The position numbers and the translations under genes are program-made. Below, piece after piece: positions 7,083 through 13,142 of a stretch of 16,847 bases of DNA. Within the stretch, counting starts at the first letter, position 1; every line of letters starts with the position of its first letter. The stretch spans positions 1 through 16,847 of the forward strand of contig DSDR01000104.1 of NCBI GenBank assembly GCA_011048645.1. Reading direction: 5' to 3'. This DNA comes from Phycisphaerales bacterium. Lineage in GTDB: Bacteria; Planctomycetota; Phycisphaerae; Sedimentisphaerales; Anaerohalosphaeraceae. A model generated the notes under the pieces. It was not told where the DNA came from. It did no database searches and worked only from the letters and a program-made list of their open reading frames with translations.

Positions 7083-8256
7083 ACGCATCTTCATCAGCGC
7101 CTGCGAGCACAGCGCCGAACAGCACTGCGCCAACCTGATTCGGGCATGCCATGACTATCTGGCCACACGTCAACCGTGGCCCGACGGCTCGGAAACCCAT
7201 ACGGAACCCATGCTTGAATGGGTCGGTCTGGGCGGCGACAAGATGGCCGAGGCCGGGTGTCAACTGCTGGCCAATCCCATCCAAAAAGCGGCGATGATTT
7301 ACAATGTCTTAAAGCAATTGGGCTATTACCGCAAGCTCATTCGACAAGCGACCGCCTACCTGGCCGAGCACGCCGTCGATCTGGTGGTCGTATGTGATTC
7401 GCCGGCGTTTAATTTTCATATTGCCAAAGCCGCCCGTCGGCGCGGTATTCCGGTACTGTTTTACGTGGCGCCTCAGTTGTGGGCCTGGGCGCCGTGGCGG
7501 ATTTATAAGCTGCGGCGGCGCTGTACCAAACTGGCGTGTATTCTGCCGTTTGAGCAGGAGTGGTTTTGCTCGCGGGGCGTGGACGCAGCGTATGTGTGCA
7601 ATCCCCTGTTTGATGAGTTGAATGTATCGGTCGAAAACAATGTTAAGACCTATGCGGATTATCAAAGCCATGCCCCGCATATTGCGTTGATGCCCGGTTC
7701 TCGCGACGCGGAAATCAAGAGCCTCTGGCCGGCACTGCTTGAAATCGCCGCCCTGATCAGGCAGCGCCGTCCGCAGGCGACTTTCACGGCCTGCGCCGCA
7801 GACGACGAAAAACAAACGATGATGCAGACCGTCGCCCAAGGCGGCCCGGCCGTTGCCTATCGGATTGGACGTGTCTATGAGACGGCCCAGACGTGCGATT
7901 TTACACTGGTCGCCAGCGGCAGCGCAACGCTGCAAGTGGCCGCGGCAGGATGCCCGATGGTGATTCTGTATCAAAGCAATAAATGGCTCTGGCATCTGGT
8001 CGGACGCCGGCTGATTCGTACCCGCTATCTGTCGCTGGTCAATATCCTGGCGCGACGGGAACTCGTTCCGGAGTATATGCCCTATTTCGACGCCGTTGAT
8101 CCGATTGCGGAAAAATGCTGCGGGCTGCTTGCCAACACCGCCAAACTCGCCCAAACCAGTCAGTCTCTTACCGAGCTGGTCAAACCGCTGGCCGCAGGCA
8201 AGGCCCGCGACAAAACCGCCCGGATCGTCTTTGAGATGCTCGGCTTAAACGATTAA
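7057..8256 (+). CDS. lpxB: Lipid-A-disaccharide synthase LpxB, divergent
   Basis: This 399-residue GT-B glycosyltransferase should join UDP-2,3-diacylglucosamine to lipid X, giving the beta-1',6 disaccharide of lipid A at the inner membrane. Family marks are GLGGDKMAEAGC (57-68), FYVAPQLWAWAPWR (135-148), LPFEQEWF (163-170), CNPL (181-184), LMPGSRDAEI (211-220), SGSATLQVAAAGCPM (287-301) and LVNILARRELVPEY (327-340). Several usually invariant positions differ. The N-terminal GEASGD is CEHSAE (16-21); PDFN is PAFN (116-119) although the preceding Asp114 is kept; TLE is TLQ (291-293). Fourteen cysteines is a lot for this family. It may be a lineage form with the usual activity or one with a shifted substrate. 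The ATG lies inside the end of mnmG, so translation is probably coupled. Confidence 0.88.
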   Translation: MNQPPTKRKRIFISACEHSAEQHCANLIRACHDYLATRQPWPDGSETHTEPMLEWVGLGGDKMAEAGCQLLANPIQKAAMIYNVLKQLGYYRKLIRQATAYLAEHAVDLVVVCDSPAFNFHIAKAARRRGIPVLFYVAPQLWAWAPWRIYKLRRRCTKLACILPFEQEWFCSRGVDAAYVCNPLFDELNVSVENNVKTYADYQSHAPHIALMPGSRDAEIKSLWPALLEIAALIRQRRPQATFTACAADDEKQTMMQTVAQGGPAVAYRIGRVYETAQTCDFTLVASGSATLQVAAAGCPMVILYQSNKWLWHLVGRRLIRTRYLSLVNILARRELVPEYMPYFDAVDPIAEKCCGLLANTAKLAQTSQSLTELVKPLAAGKARDKTARIVFEMLGLND

Positions 8257-8290
8257 CGAAAAAAAGGTCCGCCGTCGTTTGCCGCCGCGT

Positions 8291-8872
8291 TTACACCAAA
8301 TCGCAGGCTTCAGCCGGCATCCAGTGGGCGTCTTTGCCTTCCCATTTGACATTACAGCCGATAGGATTGGTCGTCGGCACAGAAACAGGCTTTCCGGCCA
8401 AATGCTCACCGAGCGCCCGTTCGAGATCGTTGACGGTCATCTTACTTGTGTCGCGCGGATTGTCCACCCCCCGGCCGGTATAAACCAGTTTACGTTCTTT
8501 ATCGAACACAAAAAAATGCGGCGTTCGCAGCGCCCCATAGGCCCGCGCGACGTCCTGTGAGCGATCATACAAGTAAACCCACGGAAACTGTTTTTCATTC
8601 ATCCGTTTGACCATATAGTCAAACGAATCCTCAGCGTAGGTGTTAGGGCTATTGGAATTGATGCCGACAAAACGCACGCCCTGCGGCTGAAATTTTAAGG
8701 CCGTTTGCCGCGTCACTTCATCGGAACCAATCACATAGGGACAATGATTACAGGTAAAAAAAATCACCAGCACATCCGCATCGGAAAAATCACTGAGCGA
8801 ATAGGTCTTGCCGTCGGTCGCCGGAAGCTTAAAATCAGGCGCTTTTCGTCCTATTTCAAGTGTAAAGGCCAT
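8291..8872 (-). CDS. Thioredoxin-fold redoxin (AhpC/TSA-like, CNHC motif)
   Basis: This 193-residue thiol-disulfide protein belongs to the thioredoxin/redoxin superfamily and is probably cytoplasmic, since no signal peptide is seen. The N-terminal [19 protein letters not shown] is the typical redoxin opening. [10 protein letters not shown] places a CxxC pair at Cys41/Cys44. TPHFFVFD contains the cis-proline loop (Pro118), and IGCNVKW near the end is a signature shared by this subgroup. Two further cysteines (173 and 190) could form a second pair. It probably reduces peroxides or protein disulfides, but partner and substrate are not shown. A strong SD (AAGGAG, about 8879-8885) precedes the ATG at 8872. 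Its stop lies 34 bp from the end of convergent lpxB. A small unknown gene ends 41 bp upstream on the same strand and may be cotranscribed. Confidence 0.92.
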   Translation of the reverse strand: MAFTLEIGRKAPDFKLPATDGKTYSLSDFSDADVLVIFFTCNHCPYVIGSDEVTRQTALKFQPQGVRFVGINSNSPNTYAEDSFDYMVKRMNEKQFPWVYLYDRSQDVARAYGALRTPHFFVFDKERKLVYTGRGVDNPRDTSKMTVNDLERALGEHLAGKPVSVPTTNPIGCNVKWEGKDAHWMPAEACDLV

Positions 8873-8913
8873 TTTCTATCTCCTTATTAAACCTCGTTTG
8901 CATTAGAGTAGTA

Positions 8914-9138
8914 CTACACTGTACTCGGTTTGTTCAGGATAAAAAACGATCTTTTTTTCACTTCCCGAAAGGGCACATTGCGACTGACAGTCATCGTCAG
9001 CCCCGACATCCATAACCCCTGCGTCAGCACCTGCCACTGATCGTTGTACCAGTATCGACGCACCGCATCCAACTGCCCGTCCGCAAACGACCGAGCCTCA
9101 ATCCGACGGCCTTCAATTGTTTCTTTCGTGTTAATCAT
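8914..9138 (-). CDS. Small uncharacterised protein (74 aa)
   Basis: I do not recognise this protein. It has no signal peptide or membrane helix. The core, RRYWYNDQWQVLTQGLWMSG (residues 27-46), is rich in Trp and Tyr and suggests a small beta-sheet fold. The C-terminus is basic (REVKKRSFFI). Its composition and GC-rich third codon positions agree with neighbouring genes, which is the main support that it is real. The ATG at 9138 has no SD. A candidate promoter -10 ends 8 nt before it, so the mRNA may be leaderless. It precedes the redoxin gene on the same strand by 41 bp, so a link to redox function is possible but unproven. Confidence 0.6.
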   Translation of the reverse strand: MINTKETIEGRRIEARSFADGQLDAVRRYWYNDQWQVLTQGLWMSGLTMTVSRNVPFREVKKRSFFILNKPSTV

Positions 9139-9146
9139 CGTACACT

Positions 9147-9175
9147 TTTATCCCATCCCCGCCACCCATTTCCAA
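9147..9175 (-). promoter_or_regulatory. Candidate promoter for the small gene and redoxin gene
   Basis: On the minus strand TTGGAA (9175-9170) and GATAAA (9152-9147) are 17 bp apart, each matching 4 of 6 consensus bases. Predicted initiation near 9140 is almost at the ATG (9138). This is weak on its own; the lack of any SD for that gene gives it some support. Confidence 0.3.
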
Positions 9176-9457
9176 CTGAGGCAATACAGATGACCCAATC
9201 CCTCAACCGATGGCGGGCTAATCCGAAAAATCGAAATCACGGACAGGCTCTATATAAAACCTGTCTTTGCGTGTGTTCAACAAAGGCTGCTTTCGGCGTT
9301 TTTCGCTTGCAGGGCCGATTGATTTCAGATAAAACACGTGGAAACTTAAAGAATCATCCTGACTTTTGACGATTCAAAGAAAGTCGTCCATTGACACCAT
9401 TGAATACGACCTGCATGGGGATGGCATAAGAATTCTGCATAATTAACGAGGTTTTTT
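9176..9457 (+). other. Non-coding region upstream of the amidase gene
   Basis: I see no gene in the roughly 280 bp before the amidase start. GACAGG (9242-9247) and CCTGTC (9260-9265) form a 6-bp inverted repeat around TATATAAAA. With TCGAAA at 9231-9236 and TATAAA at 9253-9258 this could be a promoter with an operator over its -10, giving a leader of about 190 nt. A second complementary pair is GACGA (9369-9373) and TCGTC (near 9384). TTGACA at 9391-9396 is a perfect -35 sequence but lacks a matching -10. CATAAT at 9438-9443 is a good -10 without a -35. The functional promoter cannot be chosen from sequence. Confidence 0.3.
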
Positions 9458-10429
9458 GTGGTCAATAAAACAATTTCATTGAAGCGGTTGATCGGCTGGG
9501 TCGGGTGGGCTGTTTTGACTATCGCCCTGACCGGCTGTCAGGGACCGACGCAAACGTCCGGCAACCCGGCCATCAGAAAGAGCAGCACCCCGCCGTCGTA
9601 TATGCTTTCGGTGAACGATCTGGGCAGCCGATTGGGCCTGTCGGTCGCCACCGCGGGCAATCCCTACTATGAACTAAAAAACGCATCCAATCGCGTTTTG
9701 CTGTTTATGTACGAAAATGGAAAGGTGTATGTCAACGGCGACTCGGTCGCCTCGGTCGGCCCGGTGGTGGATGTCAACGGGACCTATTATGTCTCGGAAA
9801 TCCTGTTATCACAGATTCGCCCCTATCTCCAGTCCGGCCAAAGCACCTGGACGCCGACGCCGCAGCCGTCGCCAACCCCTTGGACGCCCCGTACCGGCGC
9901 CGGACGGGTCGTGATTGACCCCGGCCACGGCGGCAAAGATCCGGGCGCAATCAGCTATTTGGGCCACTACGAAAAAGATATTGTCTTGCAAATTTCTCGG
10001 CGATTGGCCTCAATCCTTCAGCGCCGCGGCGTGGAGGTCATTATGACCCGCCGCGACGATACCTTTATTGAATTGGAAGAACGGGCGGCCATTGCCAACC
10101 GCGCCGAGGCCGATTTATTCGTCAGCATCCACGCCGACTCGCACAACGACCGCGTGCATCAGGGATTTACCGTCTATGTCGCGCGCTCGGCCAGCGACAC
10201 ATCCCGGCAAGTCGGACGAAGCCTTGAAAACACCCTGTCCCGCATCGGCATCCCCAGCAAAGGGCTGCGCTCGGCCGATTACCGCGTGTTGGTGCAAACC
10301 CGATGTCCTGCGGTTCTGGTCGAGACGGGCTTTCTGTCCAACCCCAATGAAGCGGCGATGCTTCTGGACGGCGGCTATCAGGAACGCATCGCCTCGGCCA
10401 TCGCCGAGGGCATCATTAACGCACTGTAA
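9458..10429 (+). CDS. N-acetylmuramoyl-L-alanine amidase (Amidase_3), lipoprotein
   Basis: This 323-residue zinc amidase should cleave the bond between N-acetylmuramic acid and the stem peptide of murein, as in cell separation or wall recycling. It is predicted to be lipid-anchored: a hydrophobic leader ends in the lipobox LTGC with Cys27. Residues 45-125 (LGSRLGLSV, NRVLLFMYENGKVYVNG, VNGTYYVSE) resemble the copper amine oxidase N-terminal-like wall domain. A Pro/Thr/Trp-rich linker (131-146) follows, then Amidase_3 (149-323). Zinc ligands are His157 (DPGHGG), Glu172 (YEKDI) and His225 (SIHAD), with catalytic Glu289 in VETGFLSN. No regulatory helix is seen between strands, so it is probably not autoinhibited as in AmiB/AmiC. 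GTG start; SD GAGG at 9448-9451. It confirms that this organism has peptidoglycan remodelling. Confidence 0.95.
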   Translation: MVNKTISLKRLIGWVGWAVLTIALTGCQGPTQTSGNPAIRKSSTPPSYMLSVNDLGSRLGLSVATAGNPYYELKNASNRVLLFMYENGKVYVNGDSVASVGPVVDVNGTYYVSEILLSQIRPYLQSGQSTWTPTPQPSPTPWTPRTGAGRVVIDPGHGGKDPGAISYLGHYEKDIVLQISRRLASILQRRGVEVIMTRRDDTFIELEERAAIANRAEADLFVSIHADSHNDRVHQGFTVYVARSASDTSRQVGRSLENTLSRIGIPSKGLRSADYRVLVQTRCPAVLVETGFLSNPNEAAMLLDGGYQERIASAIAEGIINAL

Positions 10430-10443
10430 CGATCAGATACGGC

Positions 10444-10471
10444 TTGAAAAATCCGTCGGTATCGTTAGAAT
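10444..10471 (+). promoter_or_regulatory. Candidate sigma-70 promoter of ftsY
   Basis: TTGAAA (10444-10449) and TAGAAT (10466-10471), each 5 of 6 consensus, are separated by 16 bp. Initiation near 10478 would give a 30-nt leader containing the SD GGAG (about 10498-10501). ftsY may therefore be expressed independently of the amidase. Confidence 0.55.
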
Positions 10472-10507
10472 ACCGGTTTCTCAATCTTTAATTTTGCGGA
10501 GATATCG

Positions 10508-11431
10508 ATGGGTTTTTTCACGAAAACGGTCCAATACCTGAAAGACCACCTGAGCAAGACGCGCTCCCGGATTTCGTCCAGTCTGGCGGCGGTGCTGCCG
10601 ATGGGGCACAGGATTGACAATGAATTGCTGGACGACCTGGAGGCAACGCTCATCAGCGACGACATCGGCGTGGAGACCACCGAGCGGCTGATCGAGGACC
10701 TGCGCTCGGCCTGGAAAGCTGGTCAGATCACCCAAAGCGACGACATCATTCCGTTCCTGAAGACCCGGATGAAATCGTACTGGCCCGACCGCGACCGCCA
10801 GCTCAACATCGCGCCGTCCGGCCCGACGGTGATTCTGGTCGCCGGCATCAACGGCTCCGGCAAGACAACCAGTATCGCTAAACTGGCCGCCAATCTGCGC
10901 GGCAACGGCAAATCCGTCATTGTCGCGGCCTGCGACACCTTTCGCGCGGCGGCGGTCGAGCAATTGAGCATCTGGGCCGAACGCACCGGCGTGCAGATCG
11001 TTAAACACAAATCCGGCGCCGACCCGGCGGCGGTCGCTTATGACGCCTGCCAGGCGGCCGTGTCGCGCGGGGCGGATTTCCTGATTGTCGATACAGCCGG
11101 TCGGCTGCATACGCAAAAACACCTGATGGAAGAGCTAAGCAAAATCCGCAACGTCGTGGCCAAGCAAATCCCCGGCGCCCCGCATGAAGTGCTGCTGGTC
11201 ATCGACGCGACCACCGGACAGAACGCTATTATGCAGGCCAAAATCTTTACCGAGTCGATCCAGGTTACCGGCATCTTTCTGGCCAAGCTCGACGGTACCG
11301 CTCGCGGCGGCATCGTCATCGCCATTAAAGATATGCTCGATATTCCGGTCAAGTTTGTCGGATTGGGAGAAACCCCCGATGACATCGCCGAATTTGATCC
11401 GGACGGCTTTGTCGAGGCCCTATTCGCCTGA
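10508..11431 (+). CDS. ftsY: Signal recognition particle receptor FtsY
   Basis: This SRP-family GTPase docks ribosome-nascent chain complexes carried by Ffh/SRP at the inner membrane and hands them to SecYEG. It has 307 residues: a helical N domain (1-95) and the G domain (about 100-307). G-domain motifs are GINGSGKTT (113-121, P-loop), DTFRAAAVEQL (143-153), DTAGRLHT (195-202), AKLDG (259-263; TKLDG in most homologues) and GLGETPDDIAEFDP (285-298). The acidic A domain of E. coli FtsY is absent. The protein starts directly with an amphipathic MGFFTKTVQYLKDHL helix, likely the membrane-targeting sequence. SD GGAG lies about 6 nt before the ATG. Ffh and the SRP RNA are not seen in this window. 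Confidence 0.96.
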   Translation: MGFFTKTVQYLKDHLSKTRSRISSSLAAVLPMGHRIDNELLDDLEATLISDDIGVETTERLIEDLRSAWKAGQITQSDDIIPFLKTRMKSYWPDRDRQLNIAPSGPTVILVAGINGSGKTTSIAKLAANLRGNGKSVIVAACDTFRAAAVEQLSIWAERTGVQIVKHKSGADPAAVAYDACQAAVSRGADFLIVDTAGRLHTQKHLMEELSKIRNVVAKQIPGAPHEVLLVIDATTGQNAIMQAKIFTESIQVTGIFLAKLDGTARGGIVIAIKDMLDIPVKFVGLGETPDDIAEFDPDGFVEALFA

Positions 11432-11480
11432 AATCATTAGGCAGTCATCGAAGGAAAACAGAAAATCGGGCGGAGCTTAA

Positions 11481-11558
11481 ATGAAAAAAACTGTGTTTAT
11501 TGTGCTGAGAACAAGGATTTTTTCGAAAAATCGCAAAAAGTTTAAACTTTTTGCTTGA
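11481..11558 (+). CDS. Possible small basic peptide (25 aa)
   Basis: An ATG at 11481 is preceded by SD GGAG (11472-11475) with 5-nt spacing and opens a 25-codon frame ending TGA at 11556-11558. The product begins MKKTVFIVLRTRIF and is strongly basic, with a short hydrophobic start. It lies 49 bp after ftsY, and its stop overlaps the -35 of the downstream RNA promoter. It could be a real micropeptide, a leader peptide, or chance in an AT-rich stretch; the spacing of the SD is the only positive evidence. Confidence 0.3.
   Translation: MKKTVFIVLRTRIFSKNRKKFKLFA
11535..11552. repeat. Perfect 18-bp palindrome, possible operator or UP element
   Basis: AAAAAGTTTAAACTTTTT is a perfect palindrome ending 2 bp before the -35 of the next promoter. 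A second perfect palindrome, TTTTTCGAAAAA, lies at 11519-11530. Both are too AT-rich to make a stable RNA terminator. Centred near -45 of the predicted start, the larger one could bind a dimeric regulator or the RNA polymerase alpha subunit. Confidence 0.4.
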
Positions 11559-11582
11559 ATCGACCGATATTTCGCGTATAAT
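11555..11582 (+). promoter_or_regulatory. Strong sigma-70 promoter of an intergenic RNA
   Basis: TTGAAT (11555-11560, 4 of 6) and a perfect TATAAT (11577-11582) are separated by 16 bp. This is the best consensus promoter in the window. It does not face a protein gene closely: the next plus-strand gene starts about 490 bp later, beyond a strong terminator. Confidence 0.65.
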
Positions 11583-11588
11583 CAATAG

Positions 11589-11724
11589 TGAAATAATTGC
11601 TCTTTTTCTTCTTATAGCTCTATGTGTTTCTTCGGTGCTGAGATGTAGGTTATACCTGTTGATATATTAAAAATACGATTTGCATCTCAGCAAGGGCCGG
11701 ACCCCTCGAATCCGGCCCTTTTTT
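11589..11724 (+). ncRNA. Candidate structured small RNA, about 136 nt
   Basis: The interval between the promoter and the terminator has no plausible coding frame but has clear RNA structure. The first 45 nt are pyrimidine-rich and likely single-stranded, with CTCTTTTTCTTCTT complementary to purine-rich SD sequences. GCTGAGATG (11637-11645) then pairs perfectly over 9 bp with CATCTCAGC (11683-11691). A small AGGT-TAT-ACCT hairpin (11647-11657) lies inside, with an A/U-rich loop, and the terminator hairpin follows after one or two nucleotides. It lacks the GGAA tetraloop region of SRP RNA and the size of 6S RNA. A trans-acting sRNA is my best guess; a leader with internal termination is the alternative. 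Confidence 0.6.
11694..11724 (+). terminator. Rho-independent terminator
   Basis: The 8-bp perfect stem GGGCCGGA (11694-11701) / TCCGGCCC (11711-11718), with a 9-nt loop, is followed by TTTTTT (11719-11724). The T-tract is on the plus strand only, so it ends the intergenic RNA and not the minus-strand gene beyond it. Confidence 0.92.
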
Positions 11725-11739
11725 ATTGCGTATTTCGAT

Positions 11740-11967
11740 TCAAGCGGATTCGCATCTTGTTTCATTGAGATGAGATTTTCTGCGGGACGTGATCAGGGCG
11801 GCCAGAAGGATGTGGCGGAGTTTGTCCACATCAAGCGTGTTGAGGTAATCGGCCGTAAAATCCAGATGAAGCGGGCCGTCAAAATGAAGAATCTGGTCGG
11901 TCACCTCTGATTTACTCATCGCCACAACTTTCGCACAGGCCGTCTCAAAATCCACATCCATCAACAT
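11740..11967 (-). CDS. Small uncharacterised protein (75 aa)
   Basis: I cannot assign a family. The protein is acidic in its first half and helical in appearance: MLMDVDFETACAKVVAMSK, then LHFDGPLHLDFTADYL, LDVDKLRHILLAALITSRRK and a polar tail. It has no signal peptide or membrane helix. SD GGAG (11981-11978) lies 10 nt before the ATG at 11967, supporting translation. Codon composition fits the genome. It is transcribed away from queA and toward the terminator of the intergenic RNA, whose T-tract faces the other way. It stands alone, so its neighbours do not suggest a function. Confidence 0.65.
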   Translation of the reverse strand: MLMDVDFETACAKVVAMSKSEVTDQILHFDGPLHLDFTADYLNTLDVDKLRHILLAALITSRRKSHLNETRCESA

Positions 11968-12040
11968 ATATCCATCACTCCAAAATCAATGTTGTCTCGT
12001 CCATTCGGGCTTTATCGGAGTTTTTGGCGGATCGATTAAC

Positions 12041-12069
12041 TTGAAAACTAACCCTGTTTACGATACGCT
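12041..12069 (+). promoter_or_regulatory. Weak candidate promoter of queA
   Basis: TTGAAA (12041-12046, 5 of 6) is followed after 17 bp by TACGCT (12064-12069, 3 of 6). Predicted initiation at about 12076-12078 coincides with the queA ATG, which has no recognisable SD, so the mRNA may be leaderless. Confidence 0.3.
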
Positions 12070-12077
12070 TTGCGACC

Positions 12078-13130
12078 ATGAAAACCGAATTGCTGGATTA
12101 CACGCTGCCGGACGAGTTGATCGCCCAAAAACCGGCCGACAAACGCGGGGCCTCGCGGCTGCTGGTGCTGAACCGGACCGACGGGGCGCTGAGCGACCGA
12201 ATGTTTACCGACCTGCCTTCCTATCTGCGAAGCGGCGACTGTCTGGCGCTGAACAATACCAAGGTACTGCCGGCCCGATTTTACGCTCAAAAACCGACCG
12301 GCGCGCGGCTGGAAGGGTTGTTCGTGACGCAAGAGGCCGACGGCCGCTGGCAGGTTCTGCTCAAAAACGCCCGCAAGCTTAGGCCGGGTGATACGCTGAT
12401 CTTACTGAATCGGGACGGCCAGCCCGCGATGGAGGCCGTCGCGTCTGAACGGCTTAAAGACGGCCTGTGGCATCTGAAACCGGCCTGTGAGTCGTCTCCG
12501 GACAGCGTTCTTGGGCAAATCGGCTTTGCGCCCCTGCCGCCCTATATCAAACGCACCGCCGGCAGTTCTGAGTCTCAAGAGGACCTGCGGCGGTATCAGA
12601 CGGTCTATGCCGCTTGGCCTGGCGCGGTGGCGGCCCCCACGGCGGGTCTGCATTTTGATAAACCCCTGCTTGAACGCATTGAGGCCATGGGCGTTCGGCT
12701 GGCCTATGTGACGCTGCATGTCGGCATCGGCACATTTCGTCCCGTCCAGACCGACACACTTGATGCGCATCCGATGCACGAGGAATATTACCACGTCAGC
12801 CCCGAAGCGGCCGCGACCATCAACGCCGCACGCCGGGCCGGCGGCCGCATCATCGCCGTGGGCACGACCAGCGTACGCACCCTTGAAAGCGTCGCCGACG
12901 CGGCCGGCACGCTGGCAGCGGCCTCCGGACGTACGCGGCTGTTTATTATGCCCGGCTATACATTCAAAATCGTCGATGCGATGGTCACCAATTTTCACCT
13001 GCCCCGCTCCACGCTGCTGGCGCTGGCAGCGGCGTTTGCCGAACTGGATACGGTACTGGGCGCCTATCGCCACGCGGTCGCTCAAAAATACCGCTTCTAT
13101 TCCTACGGCGACGCGATGTTGATAATCTGA
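12078..13130 (+). CDS. queA: S-adenosylmethionine:tRNA ribosyltransferase-isomerase QueA
   Basis: QueA transfers and rearranges the ribosyl part of SAM onto 7-aminomethyl-7-deazaguanine at position 34 of tRNAs for Tyr, His, Asn and Asp, making epoxyqueuosine. The 350 residues are a normal full length. Characteristic blocks are LDYTLPDELIAQKPA near the start, LALNNTKVLPARF (56-68), PPYIKR, VAAPTAGLHF, THVG-type VTLHVGIGTFRPV, IAVGTTSVRTLE and the C-terminal NFHLPRSTLL. The ATG at 12078 has no SD, and a promoter-like -10 ends 8 nt upstream. No other queuosine genes are in the window. The gene ends only 12 bp from the convergent sigma-like gene, leaving no room for a separate terminator. Confidence 0.97.
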   Translation: MKTELLDYTLPDELIAQKPADKRGASRLLVLNRTDGALSDRMFTDLPSYLRSGDCLALNNTKVLPARFYAQKPTGARLEGLFVTQEADGRWQVLLKNARKLRPGDTLILLNRDGQPAMEAVASERLKDGLWHLKPACESSPDSVLGQIGFAPLPPYIKRTAGSSESQEDLRRYQTVYAAWPGAVAAPTAGLHFDKPLLERIEAMGVRLAYVTLHVGIGTFRPVQTDTLDAHPMHEEYYHVSPEAAATINAARRAGGRIIAVGTTSVRTLESVADAAGTLAAASGRTRLFIMPGYTFKIVDAMVTNFHLPRSTLLALAAAFAELDTVLGAYRHAVAQKYRFYSYGDAMLII

Positions 13131-13142
13131 CCCCCGCGGCCG

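Noticed and set aside
7309..8154. 281-codon minus-strand frame inside lpxB
   Set aside because: It mirrors the lpxB codons and has no recognisable domain or start signal.
8257..8290. Terminator between lpxB and the redoxin gene (minus-strand T-run)
   Set aside because: The T-run is present but the GGCGG copies before it are direct repeats and do not form a hairpin.
11630..11691. TPP (THI-box) riboswitch suggested by CTGAGA followed by ATACCTGTTGA
   Set aside because: CTGAGA pairs perfectly with CATCTCAG nearby, the GGGGTGC helix and the AATGCCAGCGTAGGGA part are absent, and no thiamine gene follows.
11589..11724. preQ1 riboswitch controlling queA
   Set aside because: queA starts about 350 bp beyond a strong terminator with a minus-strand gene between, and the compact hairpin plus A-rich tail of preQ1-I is not seen.
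11589..11724. SRP 4.5S RNA next to ftsY
   Set aside because: The conserved GGAA tetraloop and symmetric internal loop of the Ffh-binding helix are missing.
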